Of a stretch of 64,000 bases of DNA, positions 28,553-37,538 are shown piece after piece. Both the position numbers and the translations under genes were made by a program. The stretch is from positions 115,033-179,032 of the forward strand of contig JAVBXP010000018.1 in the NCBI GenBank assembly GCA_030824495.1, given 5' to 3'. A model generated the notes under the pieces. The model saw only the letters and a program-made list of their open reading frames with translations. It made no database searches and was not told the origin of the DNA. Origin of the DNA: a bacterium. GTDB taxonomy: Bacteria; Pseudomonadota; Alphaproteobacteria; Caulobacterales; Caulobacteraceae. Every line of letters begins with the position of its first letter. Position 1 is the stretch's first letter.

Positions 28553-31336
28553 TTACCGCTGAGCGGCGACCGCCGGTCCGTAGAGCAGGCCGTTGAACAG
28601 GAACTTGAAGGTCCCGTAAGACTGGGCGCGCTGGGTCACTTCCGGGCCCATCACGAACAGCTTGCCCTTGCCCATGTCGATATCGAGCACGGCGGTCGAG
28701 CCCTTCAGCTTCTCCTGGCCGACGGCCCAGCCGCTGCGCAGCGGGGTCTCGGTGTCGAACCAGGACACCTTGGCCACGCCCGGCGCCGAGGCCTTCAGAT
28801 TGAAGGTCGGGCTGCGGTCGAAGAACACGTCCACGTCCTGCGGCATGCCGTAGGCCAGCGGCTGGCGGTTATCGACCTTGGCGCGCAGCACCGAGCCCGG
28901 AATGTAGAATTCCTTGGTGGTCAGCGCGGTCAGCTTGTCGCCGTCCTTCTTGGCCACAGCCACCTCGACAGGAGCGCCGAGGGCCGGCGCGAGCCGAGCC
29001 GACGAGCCCACTGCGATCAGGGTGCCGCCTTCGTTGGCGAAGGCCGCCAACTGCGGCAGGGTCTTGGCGTCGGTGACGTTGCCCAGCCACGGACGGAACT
29101 CGGCGGGGATGTCCTCGGCCTTGGGCTGCGGGAAGCTGCGTCCGGCGCGGAACGGGCCGCCCTGCGGCGCGGGGAAGGTGCCGTCGGCGAACACCAGGAC
29201 GTCGAAGTCCTTGGCCAGGTTCCCGGCGTCCAGGCGTTGCGGATAGACCACCTCGAAGGGCGCTTCGAACTGTTCGAACAGCCAGCGGTTCCAGCCCGAA
29301 GGCATCGAGCCGCCATAGACATCGACCAGGCCGATGCGGACCGGCTTCAGCGGCAAGGCCTCGCCGGCCGGCTTGGCTCCGACTGCGTAGGCGTCGATGC
29401 CCAGGTTCTTGACGCTGGCGGTGACGATGGACTGGGCTTCGGCCGAGGCCGGAACCCAGATGGCGCCCGGACCGAAGGCTTGCTTGCCGGCCTTGGAGCC
29501 TTCCTTCAGCCAATAGACCGGCGCGCCGGCCTTCAGCAGACGGTTGGTCAGGGTGAAGCTCTTGTTCGTCTCGTGGCTGATCAGCCAGCCGGCCTTGCCC
29601 GACCCCTTCACCGAGCCCGGGGCTACCGAGATCAGGTCCGGAACGCGCTCGGTCGGAGCCTCGAAGCCGTCGAGGATACGGTCGAACTTGATCCCCATCT
29701 GATAGGCCAGGGTGTAGCCGGTGATGTCGTAGGGCGATTTCGGCGGGCCGCCCGGATACTCGAGATCATGCGGGTGGTCCTGCGGCTCGAACATGTCGAG
29801 CACGTGCGGGCGATAGGCCTGGGCGGTCTTCACCACATAGGATCCGGCCGGATAGGTCTTGCCGCCAGCCTTGAACGGCTTGGTCGCCTTGTCCACGTCC
29901 ACGCCGGTCTTGATCAGCGCGTTGAGGAAGGTCACCACCGTTGGCATGTCAGCCTGGTCGGCAGGGATCACGTATCCACGCGGATCGCGGGTCTCGGCCG
30001 ATTGCAGGACGCTCTTGTAGAGGCCCGGATCGACCGCGCCGCGACCGATCATGGCGGCCAGCACCGGATCCTCGAACGGCGCCTTGGCGGTCTTGGCCGC
30101 TTCCTTCAGGGCATCGATCTTGGTCGGAGTGATGGTCCAGGAATCTTCCTGACCCTTCTCGATGCTGTTCGCGCCCATCTTGTAGATGTTGAACAGCAGG
30201 CGCTCGCGGTTACGGGCGGCGTAGTCGATGACCGCGCGGTTCAGGCTCCACTGGTACTCGACCGTCTGGCTGAGATGCCAGGTCTGCGGCGGCGCCGGCA
30301 TCGGCCGGTCGTTGCTCGCCAGTTGCACGTCCGGCACGAGGGCCAGCGGCATCGGCGTCGGGTTGCCGGTGATCTCGGTCAGCAGGCCCACGGCGTTGTG
30401 GAAGTAGGCGACCGAGCGTTCCATCCCGTTGTGCCAAGTGGAGTAGGGGGCGGCGCTACGCGCGCCCGAACCCGGCTTGTCCTCGGCGACCAGACGGCTG
30501 TGCATGGCCATGCCGACTTCCTGCAGGGTCGTCATGACCAGCGGGTCGTAGTTGAAGTTGAAGGGGTCGCGGAACGGCGGCACGAACACCACCATGCCGG
30601 CCGGGGCGGGCTGGTGCTGGTTGTAGATGATCTGCGGATACCACTCGCGGAACAGCATCTTGTTCACGTTGGTGGTTTCGGACATGTGCGACATGAAGCT
30701 GTCGCGGTTGTTGTCGTGGCCGACATACTTTTGATAGAGGCGCGGGATCGTGTTGACGTCGCGCTTCTTCACGTCGGCGTCGCGCATATACCAGTCCGAG
30801 ACCAGCTCCATGCCGTCCGGATTGTCGTGGCCATAGAGGATGATCACGTCGTCCAGGTGACGCAGGGTCTCCGGATCGTTCTGGCTCAGCAGGCGGTAGA
30901 GAACCTGGATCTGGCCTTGCGAGGTCACCGTCTCGGTGGCGTGCATGCCAGCGTCGATCCAGACGATCGCCTTGCCCTCGGCGGCTAGTTTGGCGGCTTC
31001 TTCCTTGGACAGGCCCTCGGCCTTGGCCAGGCGCTTGGCGATCGACTTGTAGTGGTCGAGCTTGGCGAGGTTGGCGGGGGAGGAGACGATGGCCACCCAC
31101 TGGGTACGGCCTTCTTCGGACTTGCCGATATCGACCAGCTTCATGCGGTCGGACTGGCCAGCCAGGGTCTTCAGATACGCCTCATAGGCGGTGTAGTCGG
31201 CCAGGAAGTAGTCGCTGCCGGGGTTCTGGGCGAAGGCCTCGCTCGGCGGCGTGATGGCTGCGGCGTTCGCGCCGCCCCCCATGATCATGACCAACGCCAT
31301 GGCGGCGCCTGTCATGGCGTGTTTCCGCGTCATCAT
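28553..31336 (-). CDS. Exported M14-family zinc metallopeptidase
   Basis: A 927-residue protein with a signal peptide (MMTRKHAMTGAAMALVMIMG ..., residues 1-26) and an N-terminal M14 carboxypeptidase domain. Zinc ligands are in GMHATE (His132, Glu135); other conserved parts are HDNPDGMELVSD and a later catalytic Glu in LLTEITGNPTP. The C-terminal half, after about residue 600, is an additional domain, partly like a class I glutamine amidotransferase fold (RIGLVDVYGGSMPSGWNRW). It likely trims peptides in the periplasm. It is last in a co-oriented set with the M20 and FecR/FecI genes. Confidence 0.88.
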   Translation of the reverse strand: MMTRKHAMTGAAMALVMIMGGGANAAAITPPSEAFAQNPGSDYFLADYTAYEAYLKTLAGQSDRMKLVDIGKSEEGRTQWVAIVSSPANLAKLDHYKSIAKRLAKAEGLSKEEAAKLAAEGKAIVWIDAGMHATETVTSQGQIQVLYRLLSQNDPETLRHLDDVIILYGHDNPDGMELVSDWYMRDADVKKRDVNTIPRLYQKYVGHDNNRDSFMSHMSETTNVNKMLFREWYPQIIYNQHQPAPAGMVVFVPPFRDPFNFNYDPLVMTTLQEVGMAMHSRLVAEDKPGSGARSAAPYSTWHNGMERSVAYFHNAVGLLTEITGNPTPMPLALVPDVQLASNDRPMPAPPQTWHLSQTVEYQWSLNRAVIDYAARNRERLLFNIYKMGANSIEKGQEDSWTITPTKIDALKEAAKTAKAPFEDPVLAAMIGRGAVDPGLYKSVLQSAETRDPRGYVIPADQADMPTVVTFLNALIKTGVDVDKATKPFKAGGKTYPAGSYVVKTAQAYRPHVLDMFEPQDHPHDLEYPGGPPKSPYDITGYTLAYQMGIKFDRILDGFEAPTERVPDLISVAPGSVKGSGKAGWLISHETNKSFTLTNRLLKAGAPVYWLKEGSKAGKQAFGPGAIWVPASAEAQSIVTASVKNLGIDAYAVGAKPAGEALPLKPVRIGLVDVYGGSMPSGWNRWLFEQFEAPFEVVYPQRLDAGNLAKDFDVLVFADGTFPAPQGGPFRAGRSFPQPKAEDIPAEFRPWLGNVTDAKTLPQLAAFANEGGTLIAVGSSARLAPALGAPVEVAVAKKDGDKLTALTTKEFYIPGSVLRAKVDNRQPLAYGMPQDVDVFFDRSPTFNLKASAPGVAKVSWFDTETPLRSGWAVGQEKLKGSTAVLDIDMGKGKLFVMGPEVTQRAQSYGTFKFLFNGLLYGPAVAAQR

Positions 31337-31447
31337 TATCCCCCGTCCTCTCTACTTACTGGGCGAGCCCTCCAGCGGGCTCGTCTCGATAGCAAGACGC
31401 AGGCGAGGGGTCTTTCCACACTGTAGGTTGAAGGAAGAAGTCCGATA

Positions 31448-31469
31448 CCGGGGGCTCGAAAACCCCCGG
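31448..31469 (-). repeat. Hairpin in the M20-M14 gap (proximal to M14)
   Basis: Perfect 7-bp stem CCGGGGG / CCCCCGG around an 8-base loop, about 110 bp upstream of the M14 start, on the transcript leading from M20 to M14. No clear T-run follows, so it may be a processing or stability element. Confidence 0.45.
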
Positions 31470-31478
31470 ACCGGCTGC

Positions 31479-31511
31479 GCGGAACCCAGCCTGCGAAGGG
31501 CCAGGTTCCGC
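31479..31511 (-). repeat. Hairpin just after the M20 stop codon
   Basis: Perfect 8-bp stem GCGGAACC / GGTTCCGC around a 17-base loop, starting 13 bp after the M20 stop. It lacks a T-run, so it is only a candidate 3' structure; it sits next to a second hairpin at 31448-31469. Confidence 0.45.
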
Positions 31512-31524
31512 CGCGATTGGCGCC

Positions 31525-33015
31525 TTACTCCGAGCCGCCCGCCTTGCGGTAGTCGAGCGGCGGCTTACGGTCGCCGACCATCGCCTTGTACTTGAAGTCC
31601 GCGCCTTGGCGCTCCTTCAGCTCGGCCTTTGCCTGGGTGATCAGCTCCGGGTTGGAGAACAGTTCGGCGCCGGTGATCGACAGGGTCTTGGCCGCGACGC
31701 CAGCGCCCTTCAGGCCGATGCTCATGCCGCCGGCCGCCACGTTCTGCCAGCTATGGCCCGCCGAGCCGGGAACGAAGGTCGCGGTCGAGAGGCCGACCGT
31801 CGGGGTGACCCAGCTGATGTCGGCTACGTCGGTGGAACCGCCGCCGGCGTCGCCGGAGGTGTCGGCGTTCTTGTAGGGCTGGATCTTGCCGACCGAGGAC
31901 AGGTCGCCGCCGCCGTTCGGCAGGGACTTGGCCAGTTCCTGGGCGAACTTGGTTTCTTCCGGCGTCCAGGTGATGCCGCCGACCTGGGTCAGCGAGTCGT
32001 ACATCACCTTACCCAGCACGTCGTTCGGCAGCAGGTTGTAGACGCCGCCGGTCTGTTCGAACTCGACCTTGGTGCCGGTGATCATGGCCGCGCCGTTGGC
32101 CGCCAGCTTCACGCGATCCATCACGTCGACGACGATCTTCGGATCGGCGTTGCGGACGTAGTAGTAGACCTCGGCGAAGTCAGGCACCACGTTCGGAGCC
32201 TTGCCGCCGTTGGTGACGACGTAGTGGATGCGCGTGCGGTCCGGGATGTGTTCGCGCAGATAGTTGTTGGCGACGTTCATGATCTCGACGCCGTCCAGCG
32301 CCGAGCGGCCGGCCCACGGGGCGCCCGAGGCGTGGCTCGACTGGCCGTAGAAGCGGAACTTGCCGCTGATGTTGGACATCGAAGTGCCCTGGTTGGCCGA
32401 GTTCGCATTGCCCGGGTGCCAGTGCAGGGTCACGTCGACGTCGTCGAACAGGCCGTCGCGGACCATGTAGACCTTGCCTGAGCCGCCTTCTTCGGCGGGG
32501 GTGCCGTAGACGCGGATTTCGCCCTGCACCTTGTTCTGGATCATCCAGGACTTCAGCGCCACGGCGCCGGCGACCGAGGCGGCGCCGAACAGGTGGTGGC
32601 CGCAGCCATGGCCGTTGTCCTGGCCGGGGATCGGTTGCTTGGTCGGGACGGCGGCTTGGCTCAGGCCTGGCAGGGCGTCGAACTCGGCCAGGATCGCGAT
32701 GACCGGACCCTTGCCGTTCTTGAAGCTGGCGACGAAGCCGGTGGGCTCGCCGGCCACGCCGGCCTTAACGGTGAAGCCAGCCGCCTTCAGTTGGTCCTGG
32801 AGGACCGCGGTGCTCTTGGTTTCTTGGTAGCCGAGCTCGGCGTAGTTCCAGAGCTTCAGAGCCGCGTCGTTCATCTTCGGCGTGTAGGCGTCGACCGCGC
32901 CGGTCAGTTGGGTGCGGTCGGTGGCGGTCAGCGGCGCCGCCAGGGTGGGGCCGGCTGCAAGCCAAGCCGAAGCGCAGAGCGCGCTGGTCGCCAGCGCCTT
33001 GTAAATCGTCTTCAT
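31525..33015 (-). CDS. Exported M20-family amidohydrolase/peptidase (AbgB-like)
   Basis: The 496-residue protein starts with a signal peptide (MKTIYKALATSALCASAWLA ..., cut near residue 26) and has the M20D metallopeptidase fold. The metal-binding blocks NGHGCGHHLFG, GTPAEEGGSGK and LHWHPGN and the dimerisation lid (FRFYGQSSHASGAPWAGRSA) are visible. The closest known group is the aminobenzoyl-glutamate hydrolase / indole-acetyl-amino-acid hydrolase type, so it should cleave N-acyl amino acids. The SD GGAGGG is present. It lies 72 bp after the fecR stop. Confidence 0.88.
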   Translation of the reverse strand: MKTIYKALATSALCASAWLAAGPTLAAPLTATDRTQLTGAVDAYTPKMNDAALKLWNYAELGYQETKSTAVLQDQLKAAGFTVKAGVAGEPTGFVASFKNGKGPVIAILAEFDALPGLSQAAVPTKQPIPGQDNGHGCGHHLFGAASVAGAVALKSWMIQNKVQGEIRVYGTPAEEGGSGKVYMVRDGLFDDVDVTLHWHPGNANSANQGTSMSNISGKFRFYGQSSHASGAPWAGRSALDGVEIMNVANNYLREHIPDRTRIHYVVTNGGKAPNVVPDFAEVYYYVRNADPKIVVDVMDRVKLAANGAAMITGTKVEFEQTGGVYNLLPNDVLGKVMYDSLTQVGGITWTPEETKFAQELAKSLPNGGGDLSSVGKIQPYKNADTSGDAGGGSTDVADISWVTPTVGLSTATFVPGSAGHSWQNVAAGGMSIGLKGAGVAAKTLSITGAELFSNPELITQAKAELKERQGADFKYKAMVGDRKPPLDYRKAGGSE

Positions 33016-33087
33016 GGAAGTCCCTCCAGGCCACCGGCGCGTACCGCGCCGGCCGTCGTCTTCAAGACGCAGGCCGATGGGATATCC

Positions 33088-34113
33088 TCACCCTGGGGTG
33101 TGAGGAAAGAGGTCGATCGTCGCAGAAGATGTCTGGCGCGACTGGGCCATACCGAAGGCCTCAAGTGTCGCGACGAAGCCGGCCACGTCGCCGGTCTTGA
33201 AGCGGCCGCTGAGCGGCGTCGCGGCCAGAGCCGGATCGACGATCCGCATCTTCTGGGTCGAGTAGCGGTTCATCTCCTCGACGATCGACGCCAAGGGGCG
33301 GTTCTCGAAGACGAGGCTGCCGTCGCGCCAGCTCGTCAGGTCCGTGACATTGCGCTGTTCGACGGTCCAGGCTGCGTCACCCCGTTGGGACAGGTGGTGG
33401 CCCGGCGTCATGTCGACCGTGGAGCGGTCGCTGGCGACGCGGATCTTGCCCTCCACCAGACTGACCGACCATTGGCTTGGATCGACGCGAACGTCGAAGG
33501 CGGTGCCAAGCGCGGTGACAGTGCGGCCCGCCGCGGTGACGACAAACGGTTGGTCGGGGTTCTTGGCGACCTGGAAGAACGCCTCGCCCTTGACCACGGT
33601 CAGGGCGCGCTGGCGGTCCCAGTTCGTCAGGCGAACTTCGGTGTCGGTGCTGAGCGTGACTTGCGAGCCATCTTCCAGCGTCACCGTCCGCCGTCCACCG
33701 ACCGGGGTGCTGTAGACCGCGAGTGCTTGGGGCGCGGAAGCGACGACTTGGGCCGGCGCTCCGACGTCCTCGGCCTGGCGCCATGATCCGAAGGCGAGCA
33801 GACCGCCGCCCAGCATGACGGCCGCGGCGATGCCGGCCGCCCAGCGCAGGGGCGGTCCACGGCGTTGAGCGGCGAGGTCGGCCTTCAATGCTGCACGGGC
33901 GGCGAGAACGGCAGGGTCGTCCTTGATCGCGTCCATGCGCGTCCAGGCGTCGCCTACGTTCGACCAGTCATCGCGATTTTGTGGGCTCGCCGCCAACCAA
34001 GTCTCGAAGGACTGTCGCAGCTCCGCATCTTGCGGGTCGCGTTCCAGCCGAACGAACCATGACGCGGCGTCCGGACTACCGGAAGAGCCGTGCTGGGGTC
34101 GGTTGTCGTTCAT
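33088..34113 (-). CDS. FecR-like anti-sigma factor
   Basis: The 341-residue protein is a transmembrane anti-sigma factor. An N-terminal cytoplasmic domain (DAASWFVRLERDPQDAELRQ ... NRDDWSNVGDAWTRMD) binds the sigma factor; a membrane span lies at about residues 88-108; the periplasmic FecR domain includes VTLEDGSQVTLSTDTEV; a short C-terminal DUF4974-like domain (VFENRPLASIVEEMNRYSTQ) contacts the receptor. The start has AGGA six bases upstream and the gene overlaps the sigma factor gene by 38 bp, which ties their translation. Partner receptor: the STN-bearing one at 34879. Confidence 0.9.
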   Translation of the reverse strand: MNDNRPQHGSSGSPDAASWFVRLERDPQDAELRQSFETWLAASPQNRDDWSNVGDAWTRMDAIKDDPAVLAARAALKADLAAQRRGPPLRWAAGIAAAVMLGGGLLAFGSWRQAEDVGAPAQVVASAPQALAVYSTPVGGRRTVTLEDGSQVTLSTDTEVRLTNWDRQRALTVVKGEAFFQVAKNPDQPFVVTAAGRTVTALGTAFDVRVDPSQWSVSLVEGKIRVASDRSTVDMTPGHHLSQRGDAAWTVEQRNVTDLTSWRDGSLVFENRPLASIVEEMNRYSTQKMRIVDPALAATPLSGRFKTGDVAGFVATLEAFGMAQSRQTSSATIDLFPHTPG

Positions 34114-34639
34114 CGAATTCCTGCAGCCGAATCGAAACGAAACGGAGAGCCTTGGTGACGTGCTTTTCGACGGCGCTGACAGATATTCCTAGTTGCGCCG
34201 CCGTGGCTTTGTAACTCATGCCTTCGAAGCGGACGAGTATGAAAGCGGCGCGAGTGCGCGCGGAAAGTTCGTTTAGCGCTTCAAGCGCGACGGCGGCCTC
34301 CTGTTTGGCCTGAAGAATCCGGTCCGGCGAAAGCTCGTCTAACGGGTGGTGGATTTCTTCCAGTTCGCAGTGCGCGCCCCGACGGCGGACAGTGTCGCGG
34401 CGGCGACGGTCCAGCAGGACGTTGGTCGCGGTCTGGAAAATGAAGCTGGAAAGGTTCGTCACCTCGCCGCCGTTGCGACGATTGTGGAGTCGGAGGAGCA
34501 CCTCCTGAATCAGGTCATCGATCTCGTGCCCATCGGCGCGGCGGCGGAAGAACGCACGCAGCGCCTGCTGATACGGGATCGACGCATGCGCCAGGCCCTC
34601 CGGCTCGCGTCCGGCCCTGGTCGTGTCCGCCCACGCCAT
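34076..34639 (-). CDS. FecI-like ECF sigma factor
   Basis: The 187-residue protein is an RNA polymerase sigma factor of the ECF/FecI group. Region 2 is visible (HEIDDLIQEVLLRLHNRR ... SSFIFQTATNVLLDRRRRD), and region 4 has LSARTRAAFILVRFEGMSYK followed by a helix-turn-helix (IAAQLGIS-like ATAAQLGISVSAVEKHVTKA). It is held inactive by the adjacent FecR and should drive the receptor genes nearby. SD AGGAAA lies eight bases before the ATG. The 239-bp gap to the divergent receptor presumably holds both promoters. Confidence 0.92.
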   Translation of the reverse strand: MAWADTTRAGREPEGLAHASIPYQQALRAFFRRRADGHEIDDLIQEVLLRLHNRRNGGEVTNLSSFIFQTATNVLLDRRRRDTVRRRGAHCELEEIHHPLDELSPDRILQAKQEAAVALEALNELSARTRAAFILVRFEGMSYKATAAQLGISVSAVEKHVTKALRFVSIRLQEFDERQPTPARLFR

Positions 34640-34878
34640 CTAAATTTCCTGAACACCCCGGATTGTCTTATTGATGTCATGGTTGTTGATGGGCGCTCTC
34701 AGGTCAATGACGTATGGTAAGGGCCGCGACGCCTAGGGGGGCGTGCTGGATTTTCGGGCATGCTTGAAGCCATCGCCGTCTTCTCACACCCGATCGGGGG
34801 CAAAGCGCAGCTTCCCGGCGTCTGGGGACTAGCGTCGGACCGGCCTGGCATGGAAGGCCATCGCGACGGAACGGAGCC

Positions 34879-37386
34879 TTGCGCCCCTTGAGTTTGTCGC
34901 GTTTTGCGTTGGTGACCACGTGCATGTGTTGCGCGGCTCTCGCGGGCGTCCCGGCGCACGCGGCGGAGCGACGGCCGCTGTTTGTGATTCCGGCCGGCAT
35001 ACCGTTGGACCGGGCCCTGACCGCCTTCTCGGCCCAGAGCGACCGCGACATTTTGTTCGCGCCCGGCGTGGTGTCGGGCCTGCGCGCGCGCGGCGTGACG
35101 GGACGCCTCGATTCGACAGAGGCCCTGACCGAGCTGCTGCAGGGATCTGGCCTGGTGTGGCGCGACTTCCAGGGGCGTTTCCTGATTGAGCGGGCGTCTC
35201 CCCCCAAGGGCGGGGAGACCGTGGCCGACGTCGAGGGCGTGGTCGTCACAGCCCTGCGCCGACCGACCCTGGAGCAACTCACCCCGATGTCGATGCGGGC
35301 GCTCTCGGGGGACGAACTGCGAAGGGCCGGCGCGACGACCTTCGAGACCGCGGTGGCGATGTTGCCCGGTCTGAGCCTGACGGCCACTGGGCCCGGCCGG
35401 AATCGTCTGAGCCTTCGCGGCGTCTACGGCTCGGGCGAGGCTACCACGGCGCTCTATTACGATGATGTGCCGGTCACCGGCCCTAGCGGCACGACGGCCG
35501 ATCCCGGCGGATCGTTCCCCGAGCTTCTGCTCATCGACGTCCAGCAGATCGAGTTGCTGCGCGGTCCCCAGGGCACGCTCTACGGCGCCAGCGCCATGGG
35601 CGGGGCGTTCAAGGTGATCTTCAACCGGCCTGATCTATCCACGGCGGGCGCGACGCTTGAGGCCGAGCTGTCGGTGACTGACGGTGTCAGGGGCGACGCC
35701 CAGACCCTGGTCATCAATCAGCCGCTGGTCAGCGACAAGCTCGGCGTGCGGCTTGCGGCCTATCGTCGAGCAGATCCGCCGTTCGCGCAGAATGAGCGGC
35801 TGGGTCTGTCGCGGACCAACGCCAGCTCTGCCGAGGGCTTTCGCCTGGGCGTTGGCGCCCAGCCCACCGACAACCTGCAGCTCAATCTGACGCTCGCCCA
35901 TCAGGACGCGATCGAGGAGGACACCGGCGCCAGCGCGTTGGGCGGTCCTTCTCATGTCTCGCAGAACTACATGCGCACGCCGTTCTCGAGCGAGATGACG
36001 CTCTATGAGGGCGCCGCCAATTGGCGCGTTGCGGGCGTTCGGGTCACCGGCATGGCCGCCGGCTACCGCTGGGATAGCACCCGCCAGATCGAATATACCG
36101 GCGTGCTGCTGGCTGAGCGGACCAGCATGGAAGGCTGCCAACGCTACCTTGGACTTCCGCTGGGCGGACGCTGCAGCCCCGCCGAGCTGGGCAGCTATTC
36201 GACCTATGTCGACAGCCGTACGCCCGGCCTGCTGAACCAGCCGATCAACCTGATCGCCCGGGTCGGCGAGTTGCGGGTGCAATCCGAAGCGCCGGGCTTC
36301 TTCGCCTGGACCGCCGGGCTGTTCCACGAGGTGCGCGAGGACACCATCGACAGCCAGGTGGTGGTGGGCGATCCCGTCACCGGCCTGCCTCTGGCGTCAG
36401 CCGGTTTCACGGGACGCCGCATCGTCGACAGCCGGCTGCGGCAGCGCGCGGCCTATGGCGAGATCACCCTCGGCGCCGATCGCGACAGCTCGCTGATCCT
36501 GGGCGCCCGACGCTTTGAATACGACAAGCGCACCGAGGGCAGGGCGCTGGTCGTCAACGTCATCTCCAACACCTCGGAAGCCAACTTCCTGACCACGACC
36601 CAGCAGTCCGGCTGGAGCTTGAAGTTCGTGGGCAGTCACCGTTTCAGCCCGGCGGTCATGGGCTACGCCCAGGCCGCCCAGGGCTTCCGGCCTGGCGGCA
36701 TCAACACCGTGCCGGGCCTGCCGCCGGATCTGGCCGCCTACGACGCCGACAGCCTGTGGAACTACGAGGTCGGGCTCAAGAGCGTCTGGCTCGACAACCG
36801 GCTGGTGTTCAACGCCACGGCCTACCGCATCGACTGGCGTGACATGCAATACAGCGCCAACAGCACCAACGGCGCCTTCGCCTTCATCACCAATCTGGGC
36901 CAGGCGCGCGTCTATGGCCTGGAGGCCGACACTGTCTATGCGGCCAGCCCAGCCTGGAAGGGCGGCCTCAACCTCTCTCTGACCGACGCCGTGCTGACCA
37001 AGGACCAGGCGACGAGCGGCGCGGTCGGTCTGGGGACGGCCGGCGACCGGATCCCGGTCATTCCGCGTGTGTCCGCTGGCGGCTGGCTCGAGTACCGCCA
37101 CGATCTCAGCGGCGATCTGGAGTTCCTGACGCGCGCCGACGCCTCCTATGTCGGGGTGTCCCACAGCGCTTTCGACGACGACGCCTCAGCGGCGAACGTC
37201 AAGTTGGGCGATTTCCTGCTGCTGAACGCCCGCGCCGCGCTGCGGGCGCAGTCCTGGACGCTCGTCGCCTTCGTGGACAATATTCTCGACGCAGACCGGC
37301 CGACCTTCGCCAGTTCCGCCCGCCAGCCCCAAGTCTTCGCCCCACGCCCGCGCCGCTTCGGAATGTCCGCCGCCTACACGTTCTAA
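34879..37386 (+). CDS. TonB-dependent receptor with STN signalling domain (FecA-like)
   Basis: An 835-residue outer-membrane receptor and signal transducer. A signal peptide is followed by an STN domain (about residues 30-100, RPLFVIPAGIPLDRALTAFS ... LLQGSGLVWRDF), which contacts FecR. A TonB box-like EGVVVTALRR, a plug domain (LLRGPQGTLYGASAMGGAFK) and a beta-barrel ending RRFGMSAAYTF follow. The start is a TTG with GGAG too close upstream, so the exact start is uncertain; no better ATG preserves the signal peptide. It is divergent from fecI/fecR. The ligand is unknown. Confidence 0.9.
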   Translation: MRPLSLSRFALVTTCMCCAALAGVPAHAAERRPLFVIPAGIPLDRALTAFSAQSDRDILFAPGVVSGLRARGVTGRLDSTEALTELLQGSGLVWRDFQGRFLIERASPPKGGETVADVEGVVVTALRRPTLEQLTPMSMRALSGDELRRAGATTFETAVAMLPGLSLTATGPGRNRLSLRGVYGSGEATTALYYDDVPVTGPSGTTADPGGSFPELLLIDVQQIELLRGPQGTLYGASAMGGAFKVIFNRPDLSTAGATLEAELSVTDGVRGDAQTLVINQPLVSDKLGVRLAAYRRADPPFAQNERLGLSRTNASSAEGFRLGVGAQPTDNLQLNLTLAHQDAIEEDTGASALGGPSHVSQNYMRTPFSSEMTLYEGAANWRVAGVRVTGMAAGYRWDSTRQIEYTGVLLAERTSMEGCQRYLGLPLGGRCSPAELGSYSTYVDSRTPGLLNQPINLIARVGELRVQSEAPGFFAWTAGLFHEVREDTIDSQVVVGDPVTGLPLASAGFTGRRIVDSRLRQRAAYGEITLGADRDSSLILGARRFEYDKRTEGRALVVNVISNTSEANFLTTTQQSGWSLKFVGSHRFSPAVMGYAQAAQGFRPGGINTVPGLPPDLAAYDADSLWNYEVGLKSVWLDNRLVFNATAYRIDWRDMQYSANSTNGAFAFITNLGQARVYGLEADTVYAASPAWKGGLNLSLTDAVLTKDQATSGAVGLGTAGDRIPVIPRVSAGGWLEYRHDLSGDLEFLTRADASYVGVSHSAFDDDASAANVKLGDFLLLNARAALRAQSWTLVAFVDNILDADRPTFASSARQPQVFAPRPRRFGMSAAYTF

Positions 37387-37427
37387 CCTGCGTCAAAACC
37401 GGTCGCAGGATGCTTTCAGTCCCAAAA

Positions 37428-37442
37428 GAACATCTTGCGAAC
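37428..37442. promoter_or_regulatory. SOS (LexA) box upstream of recA
   Basis: GAAC-ATCTTGC-GAAC, the complement of GTTC-N7-GTTC, the LexA box of alphaproteobacteria. It lies about 97 bp before the recA start, so recA should be DNA-damage induced through LexA. Confidence 0.85.
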
Positions 37443-37538
37443 ATAGAACAAACTGCGTACGCCTTTGTTCAGACGGCCGGCGGCTCTTCCGAGAGTCGAA
37501 CTGTCGGGTTGGAATCATGAAACAAGGAGCGCCTTGCA

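Noticed and set aside
25372..37386. Lasso-peptide related cluster (isopeptidase, FecIR and receptor)
   Set aside because: A FecI/FecR-receptor set resembles the regulatory part of such clusters, but no lasso precursor, cyclase or protease was found, and the peptidases are M14 and M20 rather than the S9 isopeptidase type.
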